From: Ancylomarina euxina
GTDB lineage: Bacteria; Bacteroidota; Bacteroidia; Bacteroidales; Marinifilaceae
Direction of reading: 5' to 3'
DNA length: 64,000 bases
Assembly (NCBI RefSeq): GCF_003863355.1
Contig: NZ_QQWG01000003.1
Coordinates: forward strand, 186,001-250,000
The notes under the pieces are model-generated. The model ran no database searches, was not told the DNA's origin, and saw nothing but the letters and a program-made list of their open reading frames with translations. The first letter of the stretch is position 1; each line of letters begins with the position of its first letter. This document shows, piece after piece, positions 26,964 through 36,303 of the stretch. Both the position numbers and the translations under genes were made by a program.

Positions 26964-27791
26964 ATGAAATTAATAAAAGTTAGTCTTAGTTTTTTTTTAT
27001 TGTTTTTTGCTTTACAAGCGAGTTCACAAATACATTGGTTAGACTCATATGAAGTTGCTAAGGAAGTCGCCAAAGAACAAAACAAATTGATTGTTGTAGA
27101 CTGTTGGGCTACCTGGTGTGGGCCTTGTGTTAAAATGGATGATGAGGTATGGTCTAACGAGAAAATCACTCATTATGCCGATAGTTTCATTTTTGTAAAA
27201 ATTGATTTAAGTTCTGGCTTTTCAAACCCGAACTTTATGGTTAAAGCAATTCCTAAGATTTTTGTTACAGATGCTTGGAATACTCAAATGAACGATTATA
27301 CAGGCTATCAAAGTACATCTAGAATGAATTCTGTTTTGGAATCATTTTGTTTTGATGTTTCTCAAATTTATGATGTGAAAAAAGAAATAAAGGATGAGGA
27401 TAATGATATTGAAAGTTTTGTGACATTGGCTATGAGGTATCAAGAAGCATTTTTAGATTTAAATAGAGATGCTCGAATTCCGCTTAAAAACCAAAGTAAT
27501 TTATTTTTCAGAAAAGCTGAAAAGGAATTAAAGAAGAATGAAGATGGGATCTTTTTAGAGCGAGTGAATATTTTAAGCTGTATGAATAAGAATCCTAAAA
27601 AGAGATTGAAAATTCTAAATGGCATTAAGCCTGAAGATAAGAATAATCTCTTGTTGAAGAATGTGGTCTTGGTTAAAACGTATTTAGCATTGGAGGATAA
27701 GAAATCTGCTCAGGAGTATTACGATAAAGTTAAATCGGAGGAACTACCTTATTACGATTTTCTAAAAGAAGAACGAAGTTTATTAAACTAA
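26964..27791 (+). CDS. Exported thioredoxin-fold protein with C-terminal extension
   Basis: Signal peptide (about 1-21, LQASSQI), then a thioredoxin domain with WCGPC near residues 51-55 in WATWCGPCVKMDDEVW and the cis-proline in KAIPKIF near 90. A helical, charged extension of about 140 residues follows and has no recognised motif; it could be a tetratricopeptide-like partner-binding region. It would act in the periplasm. It precedes the ABC pair at 27881 by 90 bp but a functional link is uncertain. Confidence 0.85.
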   Translation: MKLIKVSLSFFLLFFALQASSQIHWLDSYEVAKEVAKEQNKLIVVDCWATWCGPCVKMDDEVWSNEKITHYADSFIFVKIDLSSGFSNPNFMVKAIPKIFVTDAWNTQMNDYTGYQSTSRMNSVLESFCFDVSQIYDVKKEIKDEDNDIESFVTLAMRYQEAFLDLNRDARIPLKNQSNLFFRKAEKELKKNEDGIFLERVNILSCMNKNPKKRLKILNGIKPEDKNNLLLKNVVLVKTYLALEDKKSAQEYYDKVKSEELPYYDFLKEERSLLN

Positions 27792-27880
27792 TAAAAGCAT
27801 GTTGTAGTGAGTTTTCCATTTGTAAAATGGGACTTATAATTTAAGGAAATGAAAGATATTCGAAATTTAATTTTAAATAA

Positions 27881-29353
27881 ATGAATTTTAATTTAATTAG
27901 TCATCAGCACAAGGCTGCAATGCGGTCTCCTATATATGGAAAGAGTATAGGTATAAAACTTCTTATGGGTTTTATTTTCTTTATCATCTCACTTGAGCTT
28001 TTGGGTTTTGCATTTTTTGTCGGTACGGCTTTGGCAAAACAAGGAGGGGATCCCTTAAATGAATTACTAAGTTATTTCATTTACTTTTTTGCGGCCATGT
28101 TGATTTTGCGATCATTAATGCAAAAATTACCAACAATGGCAGCCATGCCTTATCTTCTATTGCCAATCAAAAAATCACGTTTGGTTAATTTTATCTTAAC
28201 TAAGCCTTTGTATAATATTCTAAATATTATTCCAATAATTATAATAGTACCCATTTTGATCCCACTATCTGCTTATCTTACTTCTGGACAGGTTTTATTG
28301 ATTTTGGCTTCAATTATAATTTGTGATCTGTTTGTAAATTACTTGGCGATATATATCAAGCGTGTACAGATCAAATATGAAATTGTATTCTACATCTTTC
28401 TTCTATCAATTGTTCTATTTGGATTCGTTGATCATTTTAATCTGATTGATATTAAATCCTATTCTGCTTCTATTTTTCAGTCGATGATAGAGCAACCCGT
28501 TTTATTGCTTGTGCCTGCTGCGATGTTTTTGGGAGCTTACTTTTTAAATTATCGCTTACTGTTTGGAAATTTTTCATTGGAGGAATTCTCTAAAGGAACA
28601 GCTTCTGCCAAAGGTTCGTTGAGTAAGCTTACCTATTTTGAACGCTTTGGTAAAATTGGGGAGTTTATGATGCTTGAGATGAAAATGATTGTTCGTAACA
28701 AGCGTTCCCGTACTCTGTTGATGATATCCCCTTTGTTTGCTCTATATGGTTTGATGATTTATCCAAAGCCAGATATGTTAGAAGAAATTGCTATGATATT
28801 TGTAATTGGTGTTTTTATGACGGGAAGTTTTATGATGAACTATGGACTGTATTTATTTTCTTGGGAAAGTGCGCATTTCGATTTGATTTTAACATCTAAT
28901 TCGAGCTATTTGAATTATTTAAGGAGTAAGTATCATCTGATGGTTTTATCATCATTAATAATGTACTTTTTGGTGTTACCCTATACTTATTTCGGTTTTA
29001 CTATTTTGTTGGTAAATACGGTTGCCCTGATTTTTAATATTGGGGCTAATACCTTTTTTCTGTTGTACTTTGCTTGTAATAATAACAAATATATGGATGT
29101 GTCGAGAGGTGCTGCCTTTAATTATCAGGGAGTTAGTTCGCAACATTTCTTTTTAATGATTCCACTTATGTTGTTACCTCTTATTTTATATGCGCCATTC
29201 GGAATAATGGGCTATTCAACTTTGGGGCTAGCATTTATTGGAACAATTGGCTTATTAGGTATAATTTTCCATGAGAAATTACTTATAGCTGTTACAAAAC
29301 GATTTATTTATAAAAAATATAAAATGGCCGAAGGCTTCAGAATTAAATCTTAA
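27881..29353 (+). CDS. ABC transporter permease, DUF5687-like
   Basis: Integral membrane protein of 490 aa with about ten to twelve helices and few motifs. The pairing with an ATPase gene 4 bp downstream identifies it as the permease of a two-gene exporter. The layout resembles the Bacteroidota DUF5687 permeases: an N-terminal NLISHQHKAAMRSPIYGKS, a middle segment LEMKMIVRNKRSRTLLMISP near residue 267, and a short C-terminal positive tail. The substrate is unknown. Confidence 0.82.
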   Translation: MNFNLISHQHKAAMRSPIYGKSIGIKLLMGFIFFIISLELLGFAFFVGTALAKQGGDPLNELLSYFIYFFAAMLILRSLMQKLPTMAAMPYLLLPIKKSRLVNFILTKPLYNILNIIPIIIIVPILIPLSAYLTSGQVLLILASIIICDLFVNYLAIYIKRVQIKYEIVFYIFLLSIVLFGFVDHFNLIDIKSYSASIFQSMIEQPVLLLVPAAMFLGAYFLNYRLLFGNFSLEEFSKGTASAKGSLSKLTYFERFGKIGEFMMLEMKMIVRNKRSRTLLMISPLFALYGLMIYPKPDMLEEIAMIFVIGVFMTGSFMMNYGLYLFSWESAHFDLILTSNSSYLNYLRSKYHLMVLSSLIMYFLVLPYTYFGFTILLVNTVALIFNIGANTFFLLYFACNNNKYMDVSRGAAFNYQGVSSQHFFLMIPLMLLPLILYAPFGIMGYSTLGLAFIGTIGLLGIIFHEKLLIAVTKRFIYKKYKMAEGFRIKS

Positions 29354-29357
29354 GGTG

Positions 29358-30065
29358 ATGATAAAAATAGAGAATCTTAAAAAATCATATAATGGAGCTC
29401 TCGTATTAGATATTGAAGAGCTTAAAGTTAACCAAGGTGAAAGTTTTGGTTTGGTCGGTAATAATGGTGCAGGAAAAACAACCTTATTCAGACTTGTTTT
29501 GGATTTAATTAAGGCTGATACAGGCTGGGTTCAATCTAAGAATATTGATGTGAAAAGAACTAGCGACTGGAAAACCTATACAGGTAGTTTCTTAGATGAA
29601 GGTTTTTTGGTTGATTTCTTAAGCACTGAAGAGTATTTCAATTTTATAGCTAAAATCAATTCGGTCTCTAAATCAGAATTGGATGCTTTAATAAATCTGT
29701 TTTCTGATTTTTTTGGAGGTGAAATCTTAAATCAGAAGAAGTATATTCGCGATTTTTCAAAAGGTAATCAAAAGAAAATAGGAATTTTTGCGGCTATCAT
29801 GAGTCAACCTGAAGTGTTAGTTCTCGATGAGCCTTTTGCAAACCTGGATCCATCATCACAGATTCGATTAAAGCAATTATTAAAAAAAATACAAAAGGAG
29901 AAAAATGTTTGTATGCTGATTTCTTCTCACGATTTGAATCATGTCACAGAGGTCTGCGAAAGAATCGTTGTTCTTGAAAAAGGGAAGATGATCAATGATA
30001 TCAAAACATCTGAGGATACTCTAGGAGAACTTGAAACCTATTTTAGCTCAGAAGTATACTCGTAA
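29358..30065 (+). CDS. ABC transporter ATP-binding protein, CcmA/multidrug type
   Basis: ATPase partner of the preceding permease. Walker A GNNGAGKTTL near residue 35, signature as FSKGNQKKIG near 133, Walker B VLVLDEPFANLDP near 152 and the switch histidine in LISSHDLNHV near 188 are present. The signature motif is the FSKGN form found in the CcmA/NatA-like exporters. A GTG directly precedes the ATG at 29358; the ATG is preferred. The 4-bp gap to the permease stop indicates tight coupling. Confidence 0.92.
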   Translation: MIKIENLKKSYNGALVLDIEELKVNQGESFGLVGNNGAGKTTLFRLVLDLIKADTGWVQSKNIDVKRTSDWKTYTGSFLDEGFLVDFLSTEEYFNFIAKINSVSKSELDALINLFSDFFGGEILNQKKYIRDFSKGNQKKIGIFAAIMSQPEVLVLDEPFANLDPSSQIRLKQLLKKIQKEKNVCMLISSHDLNHVTEVCERIVVLEKGKMINDIKTSEDTLGELETYFSSEVYS

Positions 30066-30096
30066 ATTTCTTTGTAAGTAAAAGTGAGCATATGAA

Positions 30097-30130
30097 AAAC
30101 GCCAACCGAAATCAATCGGTTGGCGTTTCT
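30097..30130. terminator. Bidirectional hairpin terminator
   Basis: Perfect 13-bp arms AAACGCCAACCGA (30097-30109) and complement (30116-30128), flanked by A and T runs. It separates the ABC pair from dnaK, which converge here. Confidence 0.88.
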
Positions 30131-30183
30131 ATTATATATCAGTCATGTGATTCAATACTAAATCATCATTTCTAATTCATCAC

Positions 30184-32085
30184 TTATTTCACTTCTTCGA
30201 AGTCAACATCAGTTACCTCATCATTAGCTTTAGCTTGTTGTCCAGCTTGAGCACCTGCATCAGGTCCTGGCTGTCCAGCTTGCTCTTGAGCATTGTAGAT
30301 ATCCTGAGAAGCCGCTTGGAATACTGTATTCAATTCTTCAATAGAAGTATTGATTCCTGCTAAATCCTGAGCTTTGTGTGCTTCTTTCAACTTATTAAGA
30401 GCATCCTCGATAGGTTGTTTCTTGTCAGCAGGCAATTTGTCACCAATCTCAGCTAATTGCTTTTCAGTTTGGAAGATAGTACTGTCAGCTTTGTTTAAAG
30501 TATCCACTTTTTCCTTAGCTTCATTATCAGCAGCTTCATTTTCCTTAGCTTCCTGTCTCATGCGAGTGATTTCCTCTTCAGATAGTCCAGAAGATGCTTC
30601 GATACGAATCGATTGCTCTTTTCCAGTTCCTTTATCTTTAGCCGATACGTGTAGAATACCGTTGGCATCGATATCGAAAGTTACCTCGATTTGTGGAACA
30701 CCACGTTGTGCAGGAGGAATACTGTCTAATTTGAAACGACCAATTGTTTTGTTTCCAGCAGCCATTGGACGCTCACCTTGTAGAATATGAATCTCAACTT
30801 CAGGCTGATTGTCAGCAGCAGTAGTAAAAGTCTCAGTCTTCTTAGTAGGAATAGTTGTGTTGGCTTCAATTAATTTAGTCATCACAGAACCCATAGTTTC
30901 AATACCCATTGAAAGTGGAGTTACATCTAAAAGAAGAACATCAGTTACTTCTCCAGTCAATACACCACCTTGAATAGCAGCACCTACAGCTACAACTTCG
31001 TCAGGATTAACGCCTTTAGAAGGTGTCTTTCCGAAGAATTTTTCAACTAATTCTTGAATTGCAGGAATACGAGTTGAACCTCCAACTAAAATAACTTCGT
31101 CAATTTCAGATGTTGAAATTCCAGCATCTTTTAAAGCTAATTTACAAGGAGCAAGTACAGCTTGAATCAATTTATCAGACAATTGCTCGAATTGAGCACG
31201 TGATAATGTACGAACCAAATGCTTAGGCATACCGTCAACTGGCATGATATATGGCAAGTTGATTTCAGTACTAGTAGAGCTAGAAAGTTCAACTTTAGCT
31301 TTCTCAGCAGCTTCTTTCAAACGCTGAAGAGCCATAGCATCTTTACGTAAGTCAAGATTTTCGTCTTTTAAGAATTCCTCAGCCAACCAGTCAATAATGA
31401 TTTGGTCGAAATCGTCACCACCCAGGTGAGTATCACCATTAGTTGATTTTACTTCGAATACACCGTCACCCAATTCAAGAATTGAGATATCGAAAGTACC
31501 ACCACCAAGGTCAAAAACTGCAATTTGCATGTCTTTATCCTTCTTGTCAAGACCATAAGCCAAAGCAGCAGCAGTAGGCTCGTTGATGATTCTTTTTACA
31601 GCTAAACCTGCAATTTCACCAGCTTCTTTTGTTGCTTGACGCTGAGCGTCGTTAAAATAAGCAGGAACAGTAATAACCGCTTCTGTTACTTCTTGTCCAA
31701 GGTAATCTTCAGCAGTTTTCTTCATTTTCTGAAGAACCATAGCTGAAATTTCCTGTGGAGAATATTTTCTATCGTCGATTAAAACACGAGGTGTGTTGTT
31801 ATCGCCTTTTACTACTTTATAAGGTACACGTCCAATTTCCTTAGTTACTTTATCGTGAGTTTCACCCATGAAACGCTTGATAGAGGAAATTGTTTTAGTA
31901 GGGTTAGTAATTGCCTGACGTTTTGCAGGATCTCCAACTTTTCTTTCTCCATTTTCAATAAAAGCCACAATCGATGGTGTGGTTCTTTTTCCTTCGCTGT
32001 TAGGAATTACAACTGGTTCATTTCCTTCCATTACAGAAACACAAGAGTTTGTTGTTCCTAAGTCGATTCCAATAATCTTACCCAT
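30184..32085 (-). CDS. dnaK: Molecular chaperone DnaK (Hsp70)
   Basis: ATP-dependent chaperone for nascent and stressed proteins. The nucleotide-binding domain starts with [18 protein letters not shown] and carries the Hsp70 signatures [10 protein letters not shown]-like ([14 protein letters not shown]) and [17 protein letters not shown]. The substrate-binding domain, a helical lid and the C-terminal [11 protein letters not shown] tail make 633 aa, the normal length. It stands alone: grpE and dnaJ are not adjacent. No CIRCE element was found upstream; instead there are TGCCAAAA repeats and a palindrome at 32200-32220. Confidence 0.97.
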   Translation of the reverse strand: MGKIIGIDLGTTNSCVSVMEGNEPVVIPNSEGKRTTPSIVAFIENGERKVGDPAKRQAITNPTKTISSIKRFMGETHDKVTKEIGRVPYKVVKGDNNTPRVLIDDRKYSPQEISAMVLQKMKKTAEDYLGQEVTEAVITVPAYFNDAQRQATKEAGEIAGLAVKRIINEPTAAALAYGLDKKDKDMQIAVFDLGGGTFDISILELGDGVFEVKSTNGDTHLGGDDFDQIIIDWLAEEFLKDENLDLRKDAMALQRLKEAAEKAKVELSSSTSTEINLPYIMPVDGMPKHLVRTLSRAQFEQLSDKLIQAVLAPCKLALKDAGISTSEIDEVILVGGSTRIPAIQELVEKFFGKTPSKGVNPDEVVAVGAAIQGGVLTGEVTDVLLLDVTPLSMGIETMGSVMTKLIEANTTIPTKKTETFTTAADNQPEVEIHILQGERPMAAGNKTIGRFKLDSIPPAQRGVPQIEVTFDIDANGILHVSAKDKGTGKEQSIRIEASSGLSEEEITRMRQEAKENEAADNEAKEKVDTLNKADSTIFQTEKQLAEIGDKLPADKKQPIEDALNKLKEAHKAQDLAGINTSIEELNTVFQAASQDIYNAQEQAGQPGPDAGAQAGQQAKANDEVTDVDFEEVK

Positions 32086-32199
32086 TTTACTATTTATTTA
32101 GGTTTTTAATATTCGATTTTGTTTTGAGCTATGTTTTCGTGCTCGATTGGGTTTAATCAAAGGCTGTGCCAAGTTATATTTTGTCAAAAGCAATACATA

Positions 32200-32220
32200 T
32201 TTGGCATTGAGATTGCCAAA
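32200..32220. promoter_or_regulatory. Palindrome between dnaK and panB fitting -24/-12 on both strands
   Basis: TTTGGCA-N7-TGCCAAA is a perfect inverted repeat with 7-bp arms. It contains GG-N10-GC on both strands (TTGGCAT-N5-TTGC on plus), so it fits a sigma-54 promoter in either direction. Two further TGCCAAAA copies follow at 32235-32242 and 32247-32254. It could equally be an operator. The chance-match risk is real. Confidence 0.35.
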
Positions 32221-32408
32221 AATAAGTATTCATCTGCCAAAACTGCTGCCAAAAAGACAGAGTTTAGATGTCTATCATGAAAAAATAACACGGGTTAGCA
32301 GATGTATATTGCAGGTATATATTGAATAGATGTTTTAAACTTTATTGATTCAATATATTCGCTAGGTCTATTTATCTCTATCTGTTTCAACTTATTTCAA
32401 TCTTTTTC

Positions 32409-32416
32409 TAACTTTG
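32409..32416 (+). promoter_or_regulatory. Candidate -7 box for panB
   Basis: TAACTTTGCGG matches the TAnnTTTG consensus. Expected transcription start is near 32423, about 67 bp before the panB ATG. Confidence 0.5.
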
Positions 32417-32489
32417 CGGAATAAATTTGCAATACTTAAGTAGCTTTGCAGATTGAACTATTAAAAAAAAAAATTAGCAATAAGTAAAG

Positions 32490-33308
32490 ATGTCTATTCA
32501 TAAAGAGTCAATCAAACGAGTAACCACTCATATCCTTTCAGAAATGAAATTGAAGGGAGAAAAAATCGCGATGTTAACTTCTTACGATTTTTCAATGGCT
32601 AGTATTGTTGATAAGGCAGGTGTGGATGTGATTCTAGTTGGTGATTCAGCTTCAAATGTAATGGCTGGTCATGAAACAACGCTTCCGATCACACTTGATC
32701 ATATGATATATCATGGTGCTTCTGTGGTTCGTGCAGTAAATCGTGCATTGGTTGTGGTCGATTTGCCTTTTGGCACCTATCAAGGTAATTCGAAAGAAGC
32801 TTTGTGTTCTTCTATTCGTATAATGAAGGAGTGTAGTGCAGATGCGGTTAAGTTGGAAGGTGGTCGTGAGATTTTAGAATCGGTAAATCGTATTCTTTCT
32901 GCAGGTATTCCAGTTATGGGACATTTAGGATTAACACCCCAGTCTATTCATAAGTTCGGAACTTATGCTGTTCGCGCAAAGGAAGAAGAGGAGGCTGAAA
33001 AGTTATTAGAAGATGCTAAGCTTCTTGAAGAGGCAGGTTGTTTTGCAATTGTTTTGGAGAAGATCCCAGCAAGTTTGGCAAGCAAAGTTGCTGAATCGCT
33101 TTCGATTCCAGTTATAGGAATTGGTGCAGGAGGAGGCGTTGATGGACAGGTTCTTGTGGCTCATGATATGTTGGGAATAACGCAAGAGTTTTCTCCACGT
33201 TTTTTGAGAAGATATCACAATCTTTTTGAAGAAATTAAAGGTGCTGTAGAGAATTATATCGGGGATGTGAAATCAAAAGATTTCCCTAACGAGAGAGAGC
33301 AATACTAA
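32490..33308 (+). CDS. panB: 3-methyl-2-oxobutanoate hydroxymethyltransferase
   Basis: First step of pantothenate synthesis: transfers a hydroxymethyl group from 5,10-methylenetetrahydrofolate to ketoisovalerate to give ketopantoate. The 272-aa TIM-barrel protein shows [18 protein letters not shown], the metal-binding [25 protein letters not shown], and [14 protein letters not shown]; these are the PanB blocks. The C-terminal [21 protein letters not shown] is also characteristic (cited by its first residues). panC and panD are not near. The following gene, 39 bp downstream, may be co-transcribed. Confidence 0.96.
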   Translation: MSIHKESIKRVTTHILSEMKLKGEKIAMLTSYDFSMASIVDKAGVDVILVGDSASNVMAGHETTLPITLDHMIYHGASVVRAVNRALVVVDLPFGTYQGNSKEALCSSIRIMKECSADAVKLEGGREILESVNRILSAGIPVMGHLGLTPQSIHKFGTYAVRAKEEEEAEKLLEDAKLLEEAGCFAIVLEKIPASLASKVAESLSIPVIGIGAGGGVDGQVLVAHDMLGITQEFSPRFLRRYHNLFEEIKGAVENYIGDVKSKDFPNEREQY

Positions 33309-33347
33309 ATTCATAATTATTAATTAATAATTATCAATTAAAAATAG

Positions 33348-34061
33348 ATGGCAAGAGAAAAGATATTAGAGGTATTATATGAGGATAATCATATTATAGC
33401 TATAAATAAGCGAAGAGGTGATATTGTTCAGGGAGATAAAACCGGGGATGAGCCTTTAAGCGAAAGAGTAAAGGCTTATATTAAGGAAAAATATAAAAAG
33501 CCAGGTGATGTTTATTTAGGATTGCCTCACCGACTTGATAGACCTGTTAGTGGGGTTGTCATTTTTGCTAAAACAAGCAAGGCACTAACTCGTCTAAATG
33601 TGATGTTTCAGCAGAAAGATGAGCAAATTAACAAGATTTATTGGGCTATTGTAAGTAAATGCCCAAGACTTGAAGAAGAAGTGTTGACTCACTATATGTT
33701 GAAGAACGAGGAAAAAAATAAGAGTAATGTTTTCGATAAGAAGAAAAAGGGAGCTAAAGAAGCAATTCTGGAATATAAGCTTTTGACTCGAACACAAAAT
33801 TATTTCTTATTAGAAGTGAAACTTCACACAGGACGTCATCACCAAATTCGTGGACAACTGGCAAAAATTGGTTGCCCTATTCGAGGTGATTTGAAGTATG
33901 GTTACCTTCATGCAAATAAAGGTAAAGGAATTGATCTACACGCTCGTGAGATTAGTTTCATTCATCCTATAAAGCAGGAGCCTATCACAATTAAGGCACC
34001 AATGCCTAAGAATGATAATCTTTGGAAAGAGTTATATCATCTTGTAATAGGTAAATCATAA
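33348..34061 (+). CDS. RluA-family pseudouridine synthase
   Basis: Isomerises a uridine in rRNA or tRNA to pseudouridine. The catalytic Asp is D64 in LPHRLDRPVSGVV, and the downstream KTSKALTRLN and TGRHHQIRGQLA blocks complete the RluA core. There is no S4 domain at the N-terminus, as in the short RluA subgroup (237 aa). The exact target position cannot be read from the sequence. It follows panB by 39 bp. Confidence 0.93.
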   Translation: MAREKILEVLYEDNHIIAINKRRGDIVQGDKTGDEPLSERVKAYIKEKYKKPGDVYLGLPHRLDRPVSGVVIFAKTSKALTRLNVMFQQKDEQINKIYWAIVSKCPRLEEEVLTHYMLKNEEKNKSNVFDKKKKGAKEAILEYKLLTRTQNYFLLEVKLHTGRHHQIRGQLAKIGCPIRGDLKYGYLHANKGKGIDLHAREISFIHPIKQEPITIKAPMPKNDNLWKELYHLVIGKS

Positions 34062-34091
34062 ATTTAGTAGAGAAGACTCTTAGATAAAACA

Positions 34092-34139
34092 AAATGGCTA
34101 AATCATCAGCATATGCTTGAGGATTTAGCCATTTTTTTT
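34092..34139. terminator. Bidirectional hairpin terminator
   Basis: Perfect 13-bp arms AAATGGCTAAATC (34092-34104) and complement (34122-34134) followed by a T-run. It separates the pseudouridine synthase and the cytidine deaminase genes, which converge. Confidence 0.88.
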
Positions 34140-34157
34140 AGAATTTAAAGCCGATAT

Positions 34158-34649
34158 TTATTCGTCAAGCATATCTTTTTCGAAATAAAGAGGAAGTAAT
34201 TGCTTGATGTTTTCTATCTCGAATATTTGTTTTTGTCCGTAAAGGAAAACCTGCATGGGTGTATTGTGACGCTCTTCGGTTTCTAATAAAACCTGGCGGC
34301 AGCTCCCACATGGAGGTATAGGTCTTTCAAGAAATTGCCCATTATTATAACAAGCAATAGCGATACTTTTTACAGGGATATTAGGGTATTTCGAATTGGC
34401 ATAAAACATCGCAACTCTTTCTGCACATAAACCGGAAGGATAGGCTGAATTTTCTTGATTACTTCCTTGAATAATTACACCATTTCCAAGTAGAATCGCT
34501 GCTCCTACACTAAATTTTGAATAAGGAGAATATGATGATTGTGTCGCTTCTTTGGCTTTATTAATCAATTCTTGATTGATAGAATCTAGTTCTTCAATTG
34601 AATTGTATTCTAGAACAGTTGTAATTAGTTGAGTTTTCTTCATTACCAT
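34158..34649 (-). CDS. cdd: Cytidine deaminase
   Basis: Pyrimidine salvage enzyme that deaminates cytidine and deoxycytidine. The zinc site is formed by C-A-E in LCAERVAMF near residue 77 and PCGSC near 113; YSPYSKFSVGAAILLGNG is the substrate-binding block near 39 and QENSAYPSG precedes the CAE. At 163 aa it is slightly longer than the tetrameric type (about 130-140 aa) because of N- and C-terminal extensions. It is a single-gene unit. Confidence 0.94.
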   Translation of the reverse strand: MVMKKTQLITTVLEYNSIEELDSINQELINKAKEATQSSYSPYSKFSVGAAILLGNGVIIQGSNQENSAYPSGLCAERVAMFYANSKYPNIPVKSIAIACYNNGQFLERPIPPCGSCRQVLLETEERHNTPMQVFLYGQKQIFEIENIKQLLPLYFEKDMLDE

Positions 34650-34789
34650 ACAAATTTCCTGATAAATAAATTTTTATTACAAATTAACGGAGAATAGTAG
34701 GATTGTATTTTGATTTCCTATTTTTATGGTTGTTTACTAGAAGTGGCGATAAAGATATAGAATTATTATCAATATTTTGTAAAGGTGGA

Positions 34790-34807
34790 TTTTAATCCGG
34801 ATTAAAA
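34790..34807. promoter_or_regulatory. Perfect 18-bp palindrome, possible operator
   Basis: TTTTAATCCGGATTAAAA is self-complementary with no spacer. It lies 140 bp upstream of cdd and 90 bp upstream of the divergent glucosaminidase gene. It could bind a dimeric regulator controlling either gene. Confidence 0.35.
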
Positions 34808-34897
34808 CATGAGAGGTAATCCTTTCACAAGGCGAAAATTTCGAATTGAACTTATAAGAATACTCTAAAATTTTATTGTCATAAAATATGGTTGTGT

Positions 34898-35812
34898 ATG
34901 AAATTATATAAATCACTATTACTACTAATTACTTGTTGTTTGTTTTCGACATTAGCTTTTGCAGAAAAGAATTCGAGACAAATTTATATAGCCAAATATA
35001 AAGAACTGGCTATTGCCGAAATGAAACGTACAGGAATACCAGCTAGTATTACTCTCGCTCAAGGTCTGCTTGAGTCGGGTAATGGGAATTCTACTTTGGC
35101 TGCAAAAGCTAATAATCATTTTGGTATTAAATGTCATGATTGGACAGGGCCATCTATTGAAATTGATGATGATAAGAAGAACGAATGTTTTAGAAAATAT
35201 AAAGATCCTTATCAATCTTATAAAGATCATTCAGAATTTCTGACAAGTCGTTCACGTTATGAATTCTTATTTAAACTGAAGCCAACTGATTATAAGGGCT
35301 GGGCAAAGGGATTGAAGAAAGCAGGTTATGCAACTCATCCTAAGTATGCGCATATGCTTATTGATATTATTGAGGAGGAGGAGTTGTATCTCTTTGATAG
35401 TGATGCAAAGAAATATGAGTCTAAACGTTCAGAGAAATCATCATTTGAAAAGAATCTTGGCGATTTAGATTTAAGACTAGAGGTTGCTAATGGGGTGCAT
35501 TTTGTTAAGGTTATTAAGGGGGATACCTTTTATAATCTGGAGAAGAATATGGGGATTAGTCGATCGAAATTGTTAAAGTATAATGAACTTCCAAAGGATT
35601 ATGTCTTGGGAATCGATCAAATTCTATATTTTCATAAGAAGAGAAATAAGGCAGCACGTGGTTATAATTTCCATTTGGTTAAGTCTGGCGAGAATTTATA
35701 CGATATTGCTCAGAAGTACTGTGTAAAACTAAAGAGAATTAGAAAATTAAATGGTTTCTCTAAGAGAGATGAAGTTTCAGAAGGAGATCGAGTTTATCTG
35801 CGAAAAAGATAA
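34898..35812 (+). CDS. Exported N-acetylglucosaminidase with two LysM domains
   Basis: Peptidoglycan hydrolase of the glucosaminidase (GH73-like) family. The ATG at 34898 is used; an upstream TTG two codons earlier is unlikely. A signal peptide (about 1-23, STLAFAEK) is followed by the catalytic domain (about 30-165) with the catalytic-type Glu in LAQGLLESGNGNS, NNHFGIKCH, and GYATHPKYAHMLI. Two LysM repeats close the protein (about 202-248, FVKVIKGDTFYNLEKNMG; and 255-303, HLVKSGENLYDIAQKY), anchoring it to the cell wall. It should act in the periplasm in wall remodelling or daughter-cell separation. Confidence 0.92.
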   Translation: MKLYKSLLLLITCCLFSTLAFAEKNSRQIYIAKYKELAIAEMKRTGIPASITLAQGLLESGNGNSTLAAKANNHFGIKCHDWTGPSIEIDDDKKNECFRKYKDPYQSYKDHSEFLTSRSRYEFLFKLKPTDYKGWAKGLKKAGYATHPKYAHMLIDIIEEEELYLFDSDAKKYESKRSEKSSFEKNLGDLDLRLEVANGVHFVKVIKGDTFYNLEKNMGISRSKLLKYNELPKDYVLGIDQILYFHKKRNKAARGYNFHLVKSGENLYDIAQKYCVKLKRIRKLNGFSKRDEVSEGDRVYLRKR

Positions 35813-35844
35813 ATTAATCTTAAAAATAAAGTTTAGGAAAATAT

Positions 35845-35886
35845 AAAATGGGACAATCCAATTAAGAGGATTGTCCCATTTTTTTT
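35845..35886. terminator. Bidirectional hairpin terminator
   Basis: Perfect 15-bp arms (35845-35859 and 35868-35882, AAAATGGGACAATCC and complement) with a following T-run. It lies between two converging genes. Confidence 0.9.
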
Positions 35887-35902
35887 ACAGACTATTTTGA
35901 AT

Positions 35903-36292
35903 TTATTCTTCTAATTGTTCTTTTGTTCTACTTAAAAGTAGAGAATCGGCCAGTTGAATGGCAGTCAAGGTGATTAAGCCAAATGCAAGAGGGTATTTAA
36001 ATTTCAATACAAATTCAAGGAAGATATTAGCTTGCTCAGTTCTGAAATAAAATAAGAAGGCAACTGAAAAAGCTAGAATCACAAACAAGCCTAAAGACAT
36101 CATCAGATGTTTCAATAAAGCTTCTCTAATCGATTTTCGTTTTTCAACAAGTTCAGTGACTTGATCTGCAAAATCGGTAGGAATAGAAATCTCAAAATCG
36201 TCCTCTAGACTTTCCTTCATCATTTGATCAATAAAATTCAATTCCTCTAAATTGAATTCGTCTTCTCTATATTTATCTAGATTCTTTTCCAT
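35903..36292 (-). CDS. Small membrane protein, possible anti-sigma partner
   Basis: Function not recognised. It is a 129-aa protein with a charged N-terminal cytoplasmic part (about 1-60) and two membrane helices (about 66-87 and 96-117), then a short charged tail. It starts 11 bp after the stop of the ECF sigma factor gene and is surely co-transcribed with it. That arrangement, with a soluble N-terminal domain ahead of membrane helices, is typical of anti-sigma factors. It lacks a recognisable zinc-binding HxxxCxxC motif, so the role is inferred from position. Confidence 0.7.
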   Translation of the reverse strand: MEKNLDKYREDEFNLEELNFIDQMMKESLEDDFEISIPTDFADQVTELVEKRKSIREALLKHLMMSLGLFVILAFSVAFLFYFRTEQANIFLEFVLKFKYPLAFGLITLTAIQLADSLLLSRTKEQLEE

Positions 36293-36303
36293 ATTAGTTC
36301 TGT

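Noticed and set aside
32147-32329. 60-codon plus-strand frame between dnaK and panB
   Set aside because: It crosses the palindrome and repeats, and shows no protein-like pattern.
32086-32489. CIRCE (HrcA) element for dnaK
   Set aside because: No TTAGCACTC-N9-GAGTGCTAA-like sequence was found in the region.
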